A DNA stretch of 64,000 nucleotides from Chromobacterium paludis (GTDB taxonomy: Bacteria > Pseudomonadota > Gammaproteobacteria > Burkholderiales > Chromobacteriaceae): positions 3,472,001-3,536,000 of the forward strand of contig NZ_CP043473.1 of the NCBI RefSeq assembly GCF_008275125.1, given 5' to 3'. Below are positions 19,478-27,581 of the stretch, piece by piece (the stretch's first letter is position 1; the number at the start of each line of letters is the position of its first letter). A program made the translations under genes and the position numbers. The notes under the pieces are model-generated. The model was given only the letters and a program-made list of their open reading frames with translations, had not been told where the DNA came from and searched no databases.

Positions 19478-20654
19478 GGTCCACGCCGTCCAAGTCGGCG
19501 GCGTCGAGCTGGATGTCGCGCGCCGTGCAGTGGGACCAGCCGAAGTAAGGCACCACCACGGCGGCGGCCGGCTGGCTCAGCGTCACCTGATACACGCCCG
19601 GCACGGACAGCGCGGCCACCAGTTGCGAAGGCACGATATCGCAGCCCAGCTTGTCGGCGCGGCCGGCCAGGTAAGCGTCCAGCGAGGCGTTGGCGGCTTG
19701 CAGCGTCTGCTGGCTGTCGCTGCCGGCGTAGAGCTGCAGTTTGGCCGTTACCTGAAATTCGAAGCTCGGCGGCTGCGCCACGGTGACCTTGTCGGTGAGC
19801 GGCCGCACCCGGTCGGCGCTGCAGGCGCTCTTGACCTGATCCAGCTGCCCCGCCCCCGGCTGGTTGCCGCGGAACAGCGGAAACAGCCTGACTTCGCCCG
19901 GCTGCACCGGGTCGCCCGGCGGCGCGATCTTGCCCAGGTTGGACGCGCTGACCACGGCGACATCGAGCACGCCCTGGGTGGCGCTCAGCGCGTGGTGGCG
20001 ATAGGCCGCCACGCTGCCGGCCACGCTGAACGACTCCGGCGCCAGGCGGATGCGCTCGCGCAGCCGCTCGTCATCCTCCACGTCTATGCCGCCCGCGGTA
20101 ACGCCAACGCCGACCACGTCCACCTTGACGCCAGGATCGTCCACCAGCTGGTTCAGGTCGGCCGGCTGGAAGCCGTTGCCGATGTCGCCGCGCACGGTGG
20201 CTTCCACGTCCATGGTGAATTCCTGCTTGCCCGCATTCAGCGTCGCCACCAGTTCGGCCGTCGTCTGGAACTGCACATTGGCGTTGCCGGCTATCTTGCT
20301 GCCGACGGGCAGAATCACCTGAGTCATGCCCGAATCGCTGGCCAGCGCGGGGAAAGTCAGCTTGACCTTGCCGGTGGCGCGCTGCGCGCTGAGCCGGGTG
20401 ACGCCCACCAGTTCGCCCAGGTAGTCCAGCATCGGCGCGCGGGCAAAGGCCACCAGGTTTTGCCGGCCGGCGTCGTTGAAGGCGGCGCGGGCCATGCTTT
20501 CGCGGTAGGCGATCAGGTCGATCAGCAATTGCTCCACCTGGCCGGGATACAGCTGTTTGCCGGCTTTTTCCTGGTAATAGGCGGCGATTTCCTTGGCGAT
20601 GGCCGTCGGATCGTCGTTGATGAACTTGGGCAAGTCGGTCGTTATCGGGCTCAT
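19470..20654 (-). CDS. Baseplate assembly protein J (gpJ-2, P2 gpJ/Mu gp47 family)
   Basis: 394 residues. It forms the baseplate wedge together with gpW and gpI. Recognisable stretches are LYPGQVEQLLIDLIAYRESM, NDAGRQNLVAFARAPMLDYL, GELVGVTRLSAQRATG and DDERLRERIRLAPESFSVAG, the last being the hallmark of the gpJ core. The region around LYPGQVEQLL...LGELVGV is almost identical to gpJ-1 at 32560, in DNA as well as protein, showing duplication. Start at MSPITTDLPKF, with AAGGA upstream. It follows gpW by 22 bp. Confidence 0.92.
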   Translation of the reverse strand: MSPITTDLPKFINDDPTAIAKEIAAYYQEKAGKQLYPGQVEQLLIDLIAYRESMARAAFNDAGRQNLVAFARAPMLDYLGELVGVTRLSAQRATGKVKLTFPALASDSGMTQVILPVGSKIAGNANVQFQTTAELVATLNAGKQEFTMDVEATVRGDIGNGFQPADLNQLVDDPGVKVDVVGVGVTAGGIDVEDDERLRERIRLAPESFSVAGSVAAYRHHALSATQGVLDVAVVSASNLGKIAPPGDPVQPGEVRLFPLFRGNQPGAGQLDQVKSACSADRVRPLTDKVTVAQPPSFEFQVTAKLQLYAGSDSQQTLQAANASLDAYLAGRADKLGCDIVPSQLVAALSVPGVYQVTLSQPAAAVVVPYFGWSHCTARDIQLDAADLDGVDHD

Positions 20655-20676
20655 GGTCGGGTCCTTGTCGGGTGGC

Positions 20677-21072
20677 TTACAGCTTCAGCTCGGTCTCGCG
20701 GACCACGCCATCGGCCAGCTTCCACTGCGCGCACAGCCGGGCGCTGCCGTCGGCTTCCACGCTGAACAGCACGCGCACCAGCTCGACGCGCGGCTCGCCG
20801 TATTGCGGATGGCCGATGGCGGCCACCGCCTCGCGCACCACATGCGGCCGGGCGCGGTCCACCGGGTAGTCCAGGTAGCGGTGCAGATCGCTGCCGAACT
20901 CCGGCCGCAGCGGGTCGCTGCCCTTGGGCGTGCCCAGGATGATGCGCAGCGCCTGATGGATGTCGTCCAGGTTCTCCACAACATCCGGAAAACCGTTGGG
21001 GCCGGGGTTGGCGGCGCGCGGTTGCAGCGCCGGCTGCCAGTGCAGGGAGGAGATTTCGCTTAGCTTTGTCAT
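20677..21072 (-). CDS. Baseplate wedge protein W (GPW/gp25 family)
   Basis: 131 residues with the family hallmark LGTPKGSDPLRPEFGSDLHR and the conserved PHVVREAVAAI segment. It belongs to the lysozyme-like gp25 fold that triggers sheath contraction. It is the only complete copy in the island; a remnant of a second copy is at 24670-24705. The start MTKLSEISSLHWQP lies 37 bp after gpI-2, just beyond shared motif copy B. A single W serving two J and four I paralogues is notable. Confidence 0.92.
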   Translation of the reverse strand: MTKLSEISSLHWQPALQPRAANPGPNGFPDVVENLDDIHQALRIILGTPKGSDPLRPEFGSDLHRYLDYPVDRARPHVVREAVAAIGHPQYGEPRVELVRVLFSVEADGSARLCAQWKLADGVVRETELKL

Positions 21073-21103
21073 GGCGTCATGGTGCCAAACCGCTGTGGGC
21101 GGA

Positions 21104-21125
21104 GGCTTTTAAAGAGTTTTAGAAA
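21104..21125 (-). promoter_or_regulatory. Shared island motif, copy B
   Basis: The minus strand reads TTTCTAA, AACTCT, TTAAAAGCC. It overlaps the last codons and TAA stop of gpI-2 and lies about 32 bp before the gpW start. It is homologous to copies A and C over a longer stretch. Confidence 0.4.
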
Positions 21126-21930
21126 AAGCGTTGAAGCCGAGCGGCGGCACGGTGACGGTTTCCCGGCACAGCAAGCCGGCGGCCCAACGCAGGGGAGACT
21201 GGCCCTCGAAAAGCGCGGGCCGGAACGGATAAACGGCGACGGTTTCCCGCGCCAAAGGCGCGCCGCCCCAGGCCAGGGGCTGCCCGCCCTGCCAGCGGGT
21301 CTGCCGGTAGGGATAGACGGCGGCGCGCTCCGCGCCGCCCGCAACGGCGACGGAATACAAGGCGTTGCGCTGCTCGCGCTCGCGGGTGGCATAGGGATAA
21401 ACGGTGGCCAGCTCGCCGCCTTCGGTCGTGGACGCCAGGCAGGGCGTCACATCATGGCGGGTGTAGCGCAGGCTCAGGCCTTCCAGCAAGGAACGGGCGT
21501 TGCCGTACTGCTCCAGCATGCGGCGCAAGGCGTGATAGGTCGCCTCCGGCAAGCCATCGGCGGACAGCTCCAGATCAATGCGGAAGCGGTACGGTTCGCC
21601 CTGGTATTCGAACCACTCGCTGATGCGGCCGTTCAGGCCCAAGGTGGCCAGCACCTGGCTCAGCGCCCAGCGCGTGCCCTTGCGCCGGTGCAGGGCGATG
21701 GCCTGCAGGATCAGGTCGCGCCGCTGGCGTTCAGTGCGTGCCAGCAGCCAGCCTTCGTCGCCGGCCACGTGCAGCTGTTCGGCCAAGGCTGGCAGCCACT
21801 CGGCCTGCACGCTGTCTATCAGGTAAACCAGAAACGGCGGCAGCGCGATCTGCTGAAAACGACGGCTCAGCTCGGCGATGGGCGCAAGCCGATCATCGCC
21901 CGCCAAGAGATTGGGGGTGGTGTCGATCAT
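21109..21930 (-). CDS. Phage tail protein I (gpI-2) with extended repeat tail
   Basis: 273 residues. The N-terminal gpI core is clear (LPPFLVYLIDSVQAEWLPAL, LHVAGDEGWLLARTERQRRD, LHRRKGTRWALSQVLATLG). After about residue 180 comes an extension with repeated [AT]VYP[YF] units (ELATVYPYATRE, AAVYPYRQTRW, ETVAVYPFRPALFEGQSPLR). The extension probably forms an extra docking surface. It lies between the fibre set at 22010-24441 and gpW, so gene order differs from the I-then-fibre order elsewhere; the fibre encoded just before it may use this adaptor. Confidence 0.85.
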   Translation of the reverse strand: MIDTTPNLLAGDDRLAPIAELSRRFQQIALPPFLVYLIDSVQAEWLPALAEQLHVAGDEGWLLARTERQRRDLILQAIALHRRKGTRWALSQVLATLGLNGRISEWFEYQGEPYRFRIDLELSADGLPEATYHALRRMLEQYGNARSLLEGLSLRYTRHDVTPCLASTTEGGELATVYPYATREREQRNALYSVAVAGGAERAAVYPYRQTRWQGGQPLAWGGAPLARETVAVYPFRPALFEGQSPLRWAAGLLCRETVTVPPLGFNAFSKTL

Positions 21931-22009
21931 GGATCAGGCTCCGCGGATGCCGCGCGGCGCTTTCGCATCCGCGCGGGCGGGAAGGACGCGGCGGACGCCG
22001 CTAAGGGAC

Positions 22010-22582
22010 TTAGCGCGAGAACAACTGCAGCGGTGCGCGCCACAGGCTGGGTTTGGCGGCGGCCTGCGGCGCGGCGGCATCCGGCGTACCCGCGGCCACG
22101 GCCTGCAGCTGCGCCAGCGCGCCATCGGCGGCGGCCTGGACGGCATCCAGGCTAGCGGCGGCGCGCACCGCCTCCTTGCCCTTCAACCGGATGGCGCGGA
22201 TGGCTGCCAGCGCCTGATCCGCCGCCATGGCCTTGGCCAGGATGCCGTCGGCCGCGTCCTTGCCGCTCAGGCCCTTGGCGTCCGCCCAGGCCCGCACACC
22301 GGCCGGCGCGTCGCCCTTGTAGCCGGCATCCTTATACGCCTGGGCCTCGGCGGCGGCGCGTTGGTATTCCAACGCGCGCAGCTCGCTGCCGGCGTAAGGC
22401 TGGCTGGCGGCGTCCGCGGAAGCATCCAGACGGATGCAAATTTCGATCTTCATCTGGGTCAACATTGCGATCTGTTTCTCAACAGAAAACTGCCAAGCAG
22501 CCCCATCCCAAATATGATCCGGACTGGGTTGCGCCGGACGCAGCTCGCCATCATATGCCAGCAAGTCTTGTATGATTCTCAT
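22010..22582 (-). CDS. Tail fibre assembly-like protein
   Basis: 190 residues starting MRIIQDLLAYDGELRPAQPS. The ATG overlaps the TGA of the preceding fibre gene by four bases, so the two are co-translated. An N-terminal section is followed by a long Ala-rich helical part (LKGKEAVRAAASLDAVQAAA) and a basic aromatic end (WRAPLQLFSR). The position right after a fibre gene and the helical makeup fit a fibre chaperone. It is not clearly related to the other three such proteins in the island, so the family is unassigned. Confidence 0.6.
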   Translation of the reverse strand: MRIIQDLLAYDGELRPAQPSPDHIWDGAAWQFSVEKQIAMLTQMKIEICIRLDASADAASQPYAGSELRALEYQRAAAEAQAYKDAGYKGDAPAGVRAWADAKGLSGKDAADGILAKAMAADQALAAIRAIRLKGKEAVRAAASLDAVQAAADGALAQLQAVAAGTPDAAAPQAAAKPSLWRAPLQLFSR

Positions 22583-24441
22583 CGTACGACCTCCCAAGTA
22601 ATCAAAGCATTGACACAATTGGCAAAGCTGATAGCCAATCCAGAGTCATAGTCGGCTTGCAGTAGGTTCTTAGTCGCCTCCGCCATCAAGTGTTCATCGC
22701 CATTGGCGCCAGTCAAATCACCGATCTGATGTTCCAACTGCAGCACTTGCCACATGGATTTACCAGCCATGTGCTCAAATATTCCAGTACTCGTCGAAAC
22801 AGTCGCATCGCCCACAACATTACTTGAAGTCAGGACTCCGCTTGTATTGGCGGTCCAATTCAAAGAACTGCCAGTTATATAGCTACTACCATTTTGACCA
22901 CTGGGAGCAGCATACCAATATGCATATCCAGTCCACCCTGCGGAACCATGCATCACGGAAGATATGGCTGATGAATGAGGGGTCACGATGCCAGTGGAGA
23001 TACGTCCGGTACGCATGAAGGGATCGAACGGCAAATACACCGTCCCGCTCCCGTTCATCGTCGCAGCCCAGCTATTGTCGCCACGGTTGATCACCCTCTG
23101 CACTGTCGGCAAGGCGCCTGGCGCGCCGGTCAACACACGGGCAAGACAGATGTCCAGGGCTGTGGAGTAAAATCCGCCGCCGCTGCCGCCATTGGGACTG
23201 CCTTTCAAGCCATCCGGCTTCGCATCATTCAACTGCCCACGCTGAACATAGATCGTCAAACCGCCAGCCCCGGCTTGCGCGCGTAGGTAATATTCGGCAT
23301 TGGCTTGCAGTGCTGGACTAGTCCACACAGAAGAGACAAACGAGCGAACACGGCCGTTTTGCCCTGCAACCACCTCCTGCGCCAAGGCCAGCGTCACGCC
23401 AGCCGGTATGGAAATGGCGCCTCCCTGCCCTGCAACGACTGAGGCCGTCACGGTCAGTCGGTTATCCGGCGTCCCGATTACCGGCAAGGGCAAGGCCGCC
23501 AATGGCAAAGCCAGGTCCGCGCTCAAACCGTACTCATCAGCGGACGATGGGTTATTGCCCCCCACCACCAGCCCCCGCGCATTGACGGTGACGCTGCGAT
23601 ACGTGCCAGCCGCCACGCCGGTATTGCCACCCAACATGGCGAAATTCAGCGGCGTAGAGCCCAGCGTGATCGGCGATGGCGCCGTCAACTGCCAAATCGC
23701 CCCGCCGTTGACCACGCCCTGCTCCACCGCCACAAACAGGCCCGGCGTCACTTCCATGCTGGCGTTGGCGTCCACGCTGCGGCCCCAGTTGCCGGCGGCG
23801 GCCACGTAAATGCCGTTGTCCGCGCCATTGGCCTGGTTCTTCACCAGCACGCGGTCGCCGGCTTGCAGCGCCACGCCGTCCACCGTCTGCAGACCTGCCA
23901 GCGCGATGGCGATGGTTGTGGCGGCGCGGACGGAGGGTTTGCCGTCCAGTTTGGCCAGTTCCTCGGCGATGCGCTGATCCACCGCGGCGCGGGTGGCCAG
24001 CACCACGCTGGGGTCCACCTGCAGCGTCACCGCGGCGGCGTTGCTCACCTCCATGATCAGCCGCACGTAGAGCTGCTTGTCGGCGCCGTCCGCCAGCACC
24101 GGCTTATAGCTTTCCGGGAATTTGCCGACAGCGATCAGCGCGCCGTCGGCGTCGAACACGCCCACTTCGCGGATGGTGAAGCCGCCGACATGGTCCGGGA
24201 TCACCAGCTCGGCGATGATCCAGTTGGGGTTTTGCGGGTCGGTGGCCAGATTGTTCAAGGGCGCGCGCCACACCTCATGCTTCAGCGCGGCCTGCGCCTC
24301 GCTGGGGGTGTAGTAGCCGCCGTTGTCGCCGTCGCCCACCGCCATCTGGGTGAGTTTGAGCGGCGCGCCGCCGGTGGCCGCCGCCGCCAGCTTGTTCTTG
24401 CCGACGGCGGTCAGAATCGTGAAAAAGTCGTTGCTCATCAT
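22579..24441 (-). CDS. Tail fibre protein (DUF3751-type N-terminal domain)
   Basis: About 620 residues. The N-terminus is the tail-collar fibre domain: SNDFFTILTAVGKNKLAAAA, KLTQMAVGDGDNGGYYTPSE, HVGGFTIREVGVFDADGALI. A middle region contains KPSVRAATTIAIALAGLQTV and NQANGADNGIYVAAAGNWGR, a segment common in phage fibres. The C-terminal tip has glycine and serine-rich loops (GSPNGGSGGGFYSTALDICL) and ends NALITWEVVR. Start chosen at the MM pair (24441/24438); the frame extends to 24522 but that part is the frameshifted remnant of a gpV gene. The tip is lower in GC than the anchor. Confidence 0.82.
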   Translation of the reverse strand: MMSNDFFTILTAVGKNKLAAAATGGAPLKLTQMAVGDGDNGGYYTPSEAQAALKHEVWRAPLNNLATDPQNPNWIIAELVIPDHVGGFTIREVGVFDADGALIAVGKFPESYKPVLADGADKQLYVRLIMEVSNAAAVTLQVDPSVVLATRAAVDQRIAEELAKLDGKPSVRAATTIAIALAGLQTVDGVALQAGDRVLVKNQANGADNGIYVAAAGNWGRSVDANASMEVTPGLFVAVEQGVVNGGAIWQLTAPSPITLGSTPLNFAMLGGNTGVAAGTYRSVTVNARGLVVGGNNPSSADEYGLSADLALPLAALPLPVIGTPDNRLTVTASVVAGQGGAISIPAGVTLALAQEVVAGQNGRVRSFVSSVWTSPALQANAEYYLRAQAGAGGLTIYVQRGQLNDAKPDGLKGSPNGGSGGGFYSTALDICLARVLTGAPGALPTVQRVINRGDNSWAATMNGSGTVYLPFDPFMRTGRISTGIVTPHSSAISSVMHGSAGWTGYAYWYAAPSGQNGSSYITGSSLNWTANTSGVLTSSNVVGDATVSTSTGIFEHMAGKSMWQVLQLEHQIGDLTGANGDEHLMAEATKNLLQADYDSGLAISFANCVNALITWEVVR

Positions 24442-24494
24442 GCGTTCCGATTGAATGAAGGAAGATGGATGAAAACCAGACAGCGGTTTACCGC

Positions 24495-24599
24495 GGGGAC
24501 TGGCGGGACCATGCCCGCCCATTGAGGGTGCCCGATCCGTCTCTTACCACCAGCCGTCACGCTGCCGCTCACGGAGGTCCCGCCACCGGACGCGGCCAT
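24495..24599 (-). pseudogene. Remnant of baseplate spike gene V (C-terminal end)
   Basis: The minus strand encodes MAASGGGTSVSGSVTAGGKR, which matches the gpV C-terminus (ALSGGGGAKVTGSV...VTAGGKSLIG). After one base shift the other frame continues MGGHGPASP, matching MGAHGPTSP of the intact gpV at 34244. It is therefore a frameshifted fragment of a second V gene stranded upstream of the fibre at 22579. Confidence 0.8.
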
Positions 24600-24669
24600 G
24601 GCGCCCGAGACGACGCCCACGCCGACGACATCCTGCTTGATACGGAAGTCATCCATCGGCGGCGCGCGC

Positions 24670-24705
24670 TTAGCGCAGGGAGAGGATGTCGCTTAGCTTG
24701 GTCAT
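24670..24705 (-). pseudogene. Remnant of gpW/gp25 gene (first codons)
   Basis: Encodes MTKLSDILSLR and a stop, matching MTKLSEISSLH of the intact gpW at 20677. The flanking upstream DNA up to about 24745 is nearly identical to 21041-21110, including the shared motif. All else of the gene is lost. Confidence 0.8.
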
Positions 24706-24736
24706 GGCGTCATAGTGCCAAACCGCCGTGGGCGGA

Positions 24737-24758
24737 GGCTTGTAAACCGGGTTAGGGA
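24737..24758 (-). promoter_or_regulatory. Shared island motif, copy C
   Basis: The minus strand reads TCCCTAA, CCCGGT, TTACAAGCC. It lies in the segment duplicated from the gpI-2/gpW junction. If active it would now drive the fibre gene at 24441 through about 300 bp of remnant DNA. Confidence 0.4.
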
Positions 24759-24954
24759 AATAGGCGGGGCGGTTTGGCGAGGAAGGCCTCCCAGCCCCTC
24801 CCCAGCAAGGCGGAAGGGAGAGGCGATTGAAGAGAAACCTGGCACAACGAATGGGCAGGAAAACGCGAGAATCGCGCATGGCCGGACGCTTCGCGGCCAA
24901 GCGGCCCCTCTCCCTTGCCAGCTGCGCCCGGGAGGAGGCCGCCGATAAAACGCG

Positions 24955-25650
24955 CTACGCCTTGGCCGGCGCCTTGCCCAGCACCTCGCCCCCCCTGCCC
25001 TTGCCGATCAGGCCGGCGTCCTCCAAGGCCTGCACGCCCGCCTGCGTGGCCGGATCGTCCAGGCTGATGTCGCTGGCCAGGCTGAAACGCTCCCACCAGC
25101 TCCTCAACTGAGCGTTATCGGCGAACGACTTGAACATGGCCTGGATTTCGGCGTCGCTGAAGCGGGCCATGAATTGTTTGTGGGTCAGCCGCCGCGGCGC
25201 GGCGACCTGGACATCGACCGACCAGGCGAAGGCCTGGACGCTAGCCATGTCGGTCAAGGCATCCAGCGCCTGTTCGGCGGCGTTGGACGAGCGGCGTATC
25301 GCCTCGCGCTCGGCCAACGCCGCGTCCACCTCGGCCAGGGTGCCCCAGCCGGCGGTTTCGCGCTCGCGGGCGCGCTCCAATTTCCAAGCGGTCGCCTCGA
25401 TCAGCCGAGCGGCCTCCTCCTTGATGCGGGCCTTGCGGCTGGCTTTGGCCTGCGCCAGCTGCGCGGCCCTGTCTTGCGTGACGGTTACGCCATCAGCGGA
25501 CAGGTACAAACTACCCATATCGTCGGTCTCCACTTCTGGAGCGATGCGATCCGCATCCACCAACAAGCCCTGCCCGTTGTATCCATCGGACACGCCTTCC
25601 ACGCAGCCGATGCAACGGCGCGTGACCTTGTCGAAAATAAATTGCTTCAT
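24955..25650 (-). CDS. Hypothetical tail-associated protein (helical, fibre assembly candidate)
   Basis: 231 residues. A short beta N-terminus (MKQFIFDKVTRRCIGCVEGV, LVDADRIAPEVETDD) is followed by a long charged helical region (RKARIKEEAARLIEATAWKL, TLAEVDAALAEREAIRRSSN). The first part resembles the N-terminus of some fibre assembly proteins, which often begin with a beta strand naming the fibre peptide. It follows the repeat-rich fibre gene at 25662 by 11 bp, again the place of a fibre chaperone. Confidence in function is low, but confidence that it is a gene is high. Confidence 0.6.
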   Translation of the reverse strand: MKQFIFDKVTRRCIGCVEGVSDGYNGQGLLVDADRIAPEVETDDMGSLYLSADGVTVTQDRAAQLAQAKASRKARIKEEAARLIEATAWKLERARERETAGWGTLAEVDAALAEREAIRRSSNAAEQALDALTDMASVQAFAWSVDVQVAAPRRLTHKQFMARFSDAEIQAMFKSFADNAQLRSWWERFSLASDISLDDPATQAGVQALEDAGLIGKGRGGEVLGKAPAKA

Positions 25651-25661
25651 CAGAATTTTCC

Positions 25662-27239
25662 TTATGCCGGCAGCGCGATATAGGCGATTTCACACGCCTG
25701 GTAGACACGGATTTGCAAAGTGGAAGCGCAGCGGCGCAGCGGCAGACGCGGCGCGGACGACAACCCGGTGTGGTTGTACGGGTTCGCTTTGCGTTCCGCG
25801 AAATTGATCTGGGCGCCGTCAAACAGCATCCATTCATTGGTGCTATTGCCTTCGCCCCAGCCCGCCCCGCCCGCCTTGGTGGTCAAGCGCACAAACAGCG
25901 TGATGCCGGAACGCAAGGTATTGACGCCGCTCCAAATCTGGGCGGAGTTGTAGCTGACCTTGGTCGTCAGCGGCGACGCATACAATGCGTCCATGGCGAT
26001 GTCCGATGCGTTCAGGGCGTTAATCGCCGTAGCGGACGCCGCCAATACAGCCATCGCCGGCGAAGACGCCGCCAGCGCAGTCATCGCAGACGGGGATGCC
26101 ACCAGCACAGTCATCGCCGCCGGAGAGGCCGCCATGGCGGTCAGAGCGGCCGGCGACGCGATCACCGCGGCGATGTCGGCGATGGCTTGCGCATCCAATC
26201 CGATAATGCCCGCCGCCAGCTTGCCGACCGCCATCGTGCTGCCGCCAATGATGCCCAAGGCTGTAGACGACCCGAGCAGCGCCGACCGCGCAGCCAGACT
26301 GGCTGCCAACGCGCTCATCGCGACGGTCGAAACCGAGGCGGCGCTCAACGCTGGCGTGGACGCCATCACCGCAGCCATCGCCACGGCGGATGCCGCCAAT
26401 ACATTCATCGCGATGGTCGACCCCAGCACGGCACTCAATGCCGGAGCGGAAGCCACGATTGCCGCCATCGCCACCGATGACGCGGCAAGCGCGGTCATCG
26501 CCACGCTGGAGGCCGCCGCCACAGCCATGGCGGTGGCGGACGCCGCCAGAATGGACATGCCGACGGGAGAGGCGCCCAATACGCCCATCGCCGTAGCGGA
26601 GGCGGCCAGCGCCGCAAGGGCCGTCGGAGAAGCCACCACGATAGACATCGCCGTCACCGAGGAGACGATGAGAAGCATCGCCGTTGCCGAGGCCGCCAGC
26701 GCGCCCATCGCCGGCGTCGAAGCCGCCAGCGCCGTCATGGCGATGGCGGAGGCGGAAACAATAGACATCGCCGTAGAAGACGCCGCCACGGCTGACATCG
26801 CAATCGCGCTGCCCGCCAAGACTTTCATCGCCGTGGCGCTGAGCGCCAGCTGGCCGATGGCCTGCGCATTGTCGGCGATCGCCGCCGTGGCCGGCCCGTT
26901 GGCGGCCAGCAAGGCCATGGCGGCGGCGCTGCCGGCGATGGCGGCCATGATGGGCGCGCTGGCGGCCAGCGCCCTGACCGTGCGGGTGGACTGCAATAAG
27001 GCGCTGAAGCGCGCGCTGTTGGCGGCGTCTTGCAAATGGTTGTCCAGATCCGCCGCCGTCATGTCCAGCAGATAATCGATATCCAGCGCGTCCAGATTGC
27101 CGACAAAGCTATACGCCTTGAGCAGCGCCGATTGCATCACCAGATCGCTGGCGCCGGCATTGCCGAAGTCGGCGGCCAGCATTTGGCTCTTGATCCGCGC
27201 CAAGAGCTGGCCGCGATAGTCTTGCAAGTCTTTTGACAT
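25662..27239 (-). CDS. Repeat-rich tail fibre-like protein (33 decapeptide repeats)
   Basis: 525 residues in three parts. Residues 1-84 are a helical head (DYRGQLLARIKSQMLAADFG, DALDIDYLLDMTAADLDNHL). Residues about 85-420 consist of roughly 33 tandem ten-residue repeats of the form S-x-x-A-M-x-x-L-A-A, with strong Ala and Met enrichment. Residues 421-525 are a globular, aromatic-rich C-terminus (YNSAQIWSGVNTLRSG, GNSTNEWMLFDGAQINFAER). The repeats suggest a long regular solenoid or helical rod, with the C-terminus as a possible receptor-binding head. It lies in the DUF4815 gene set of the island. Confidence 0.7.
   Translation of the reverse strand: MSKDLQDYRGQLLARIKSQMLAADFGNAGASDLVMQSALLKAYSFVGNLDALDIDYLLDMTAADLDNHLQDAANSARFSALLQSTRTVRALAASAPIMAAIAGSAAAMALLAANGPATAAIADNAQAIGQLALSATAMKVLAGSAIAMSAVAASSTAMSIVSASAIAMTALAASTPAMGALAASATAMLLIVSSVTAMSIVVASPTALAALAASATAMGVLGASPVGMSILAASATAMAVAAASSVAMTALAASSVAMAAIVASAPALSAVLGSTIAMNVLAASAVAMAAVMASTPALSAASVSTVAMSALAASLAARSALLGSSTALGIIGGSTMAVGKLAAGIIGLDAQAIADIAAVIASPAALTAMAASPAAMTVLVASPSAMTALAASSPAMAVLAASATAINALNASDIAMDALYASPLTTKVSYNSAQIWSGVNTLRSGITLFVRLTTKAGGAGWGEGNSTNEWMLFDGAQINFAERKANPYNHTGLSSAPRLPLRRCASTLQIRVYQACEIAYIALPA
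25980..26987 (-). repeat. 30-bp tandem repeat array encoding the decapeptide rod
   Basis: About 33 degenerate 30-bp units; on the plus strand the recurrent core is GCCATCGCC or GTCATCGCC spaced every 30 bases. Units are similar in protein but varied in DNA, so the array is old rather than freshly expanded. Confidence 0.8.
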
Positions 27240-27251
27240 GATTCCTCCAGG

Positions 27252-27572
27252 CTACAAGCCGGCGCAGGCCAGCGCCGTCAAGGTTTGCAATCGGTCGTCG
27301 TGCCCGGCCAGCCGGGCGTTGACGGCATTCTTATATTCCGTCAGCTGCGCGGCGGCCTGATCCAGATCGCCGCGTTCGCGTTTGATGGCGGCCACCAGTT
27401 CCTGCAAGGTGTCCAGATTCAGATCGTCGCTGGCCAGCAGCGCGTCCAGGCTGGCCAACTTCTGGTCCAGTGCGCTGAAGGCGTCGCGGATGCGCAGCAC
27501 ATCCTCGGCCAAGCTGTTGGCCGGATGCGGCAGCGGCAGGTTGAGATGGGGCGTCGTCAGGATTTCCGGCAT
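27252..27572 (-). CDS. Small coiled-coil tail protein
   Basis: 106 residues. A proline-rich start (ILTTPHLNLPLPHPANSLAE) is followed by a continuous amphipathic helix (VLRIRDAFSALDQKLASLDA, LQELVAAIKRERGDLDQAAA) ending in NARLAGHDDRLQTLTALACA. The LAGHDDRL end resembles the coiled coil of the fibre base protein at 18054 (LAGHDSRLNGHD). It is probably a short trimeric connector between the DUF4815 proteins and the repeat-rich fibre. It is spaced 12 and 9 bp from its neighbours, in one operon. Confidence 0.6.
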   Translation of the reverse strand: MPEILTTPHLNLPLPHPANSLAEDVLRIRDAFSALDQKLASLDALLASDDLNLDTLQELVAAIKRERGDLDQAAAQLTEYKNAVNARLAGHDDRLQTLTALACAGL

Positions 27573-27581
27573 GGCGGCTCC

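Larger units (their letters stand above)
24442..24954. other. Junction region of decayed baseplate genes
   Basis: About 510 bp with no intact gene. It contains the W and V remnants and shared motif copy C. The remainder (24760-24954) has ORFs only on non-coding frames and shows no recognisable protein similarity. Confidence 0.6.
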
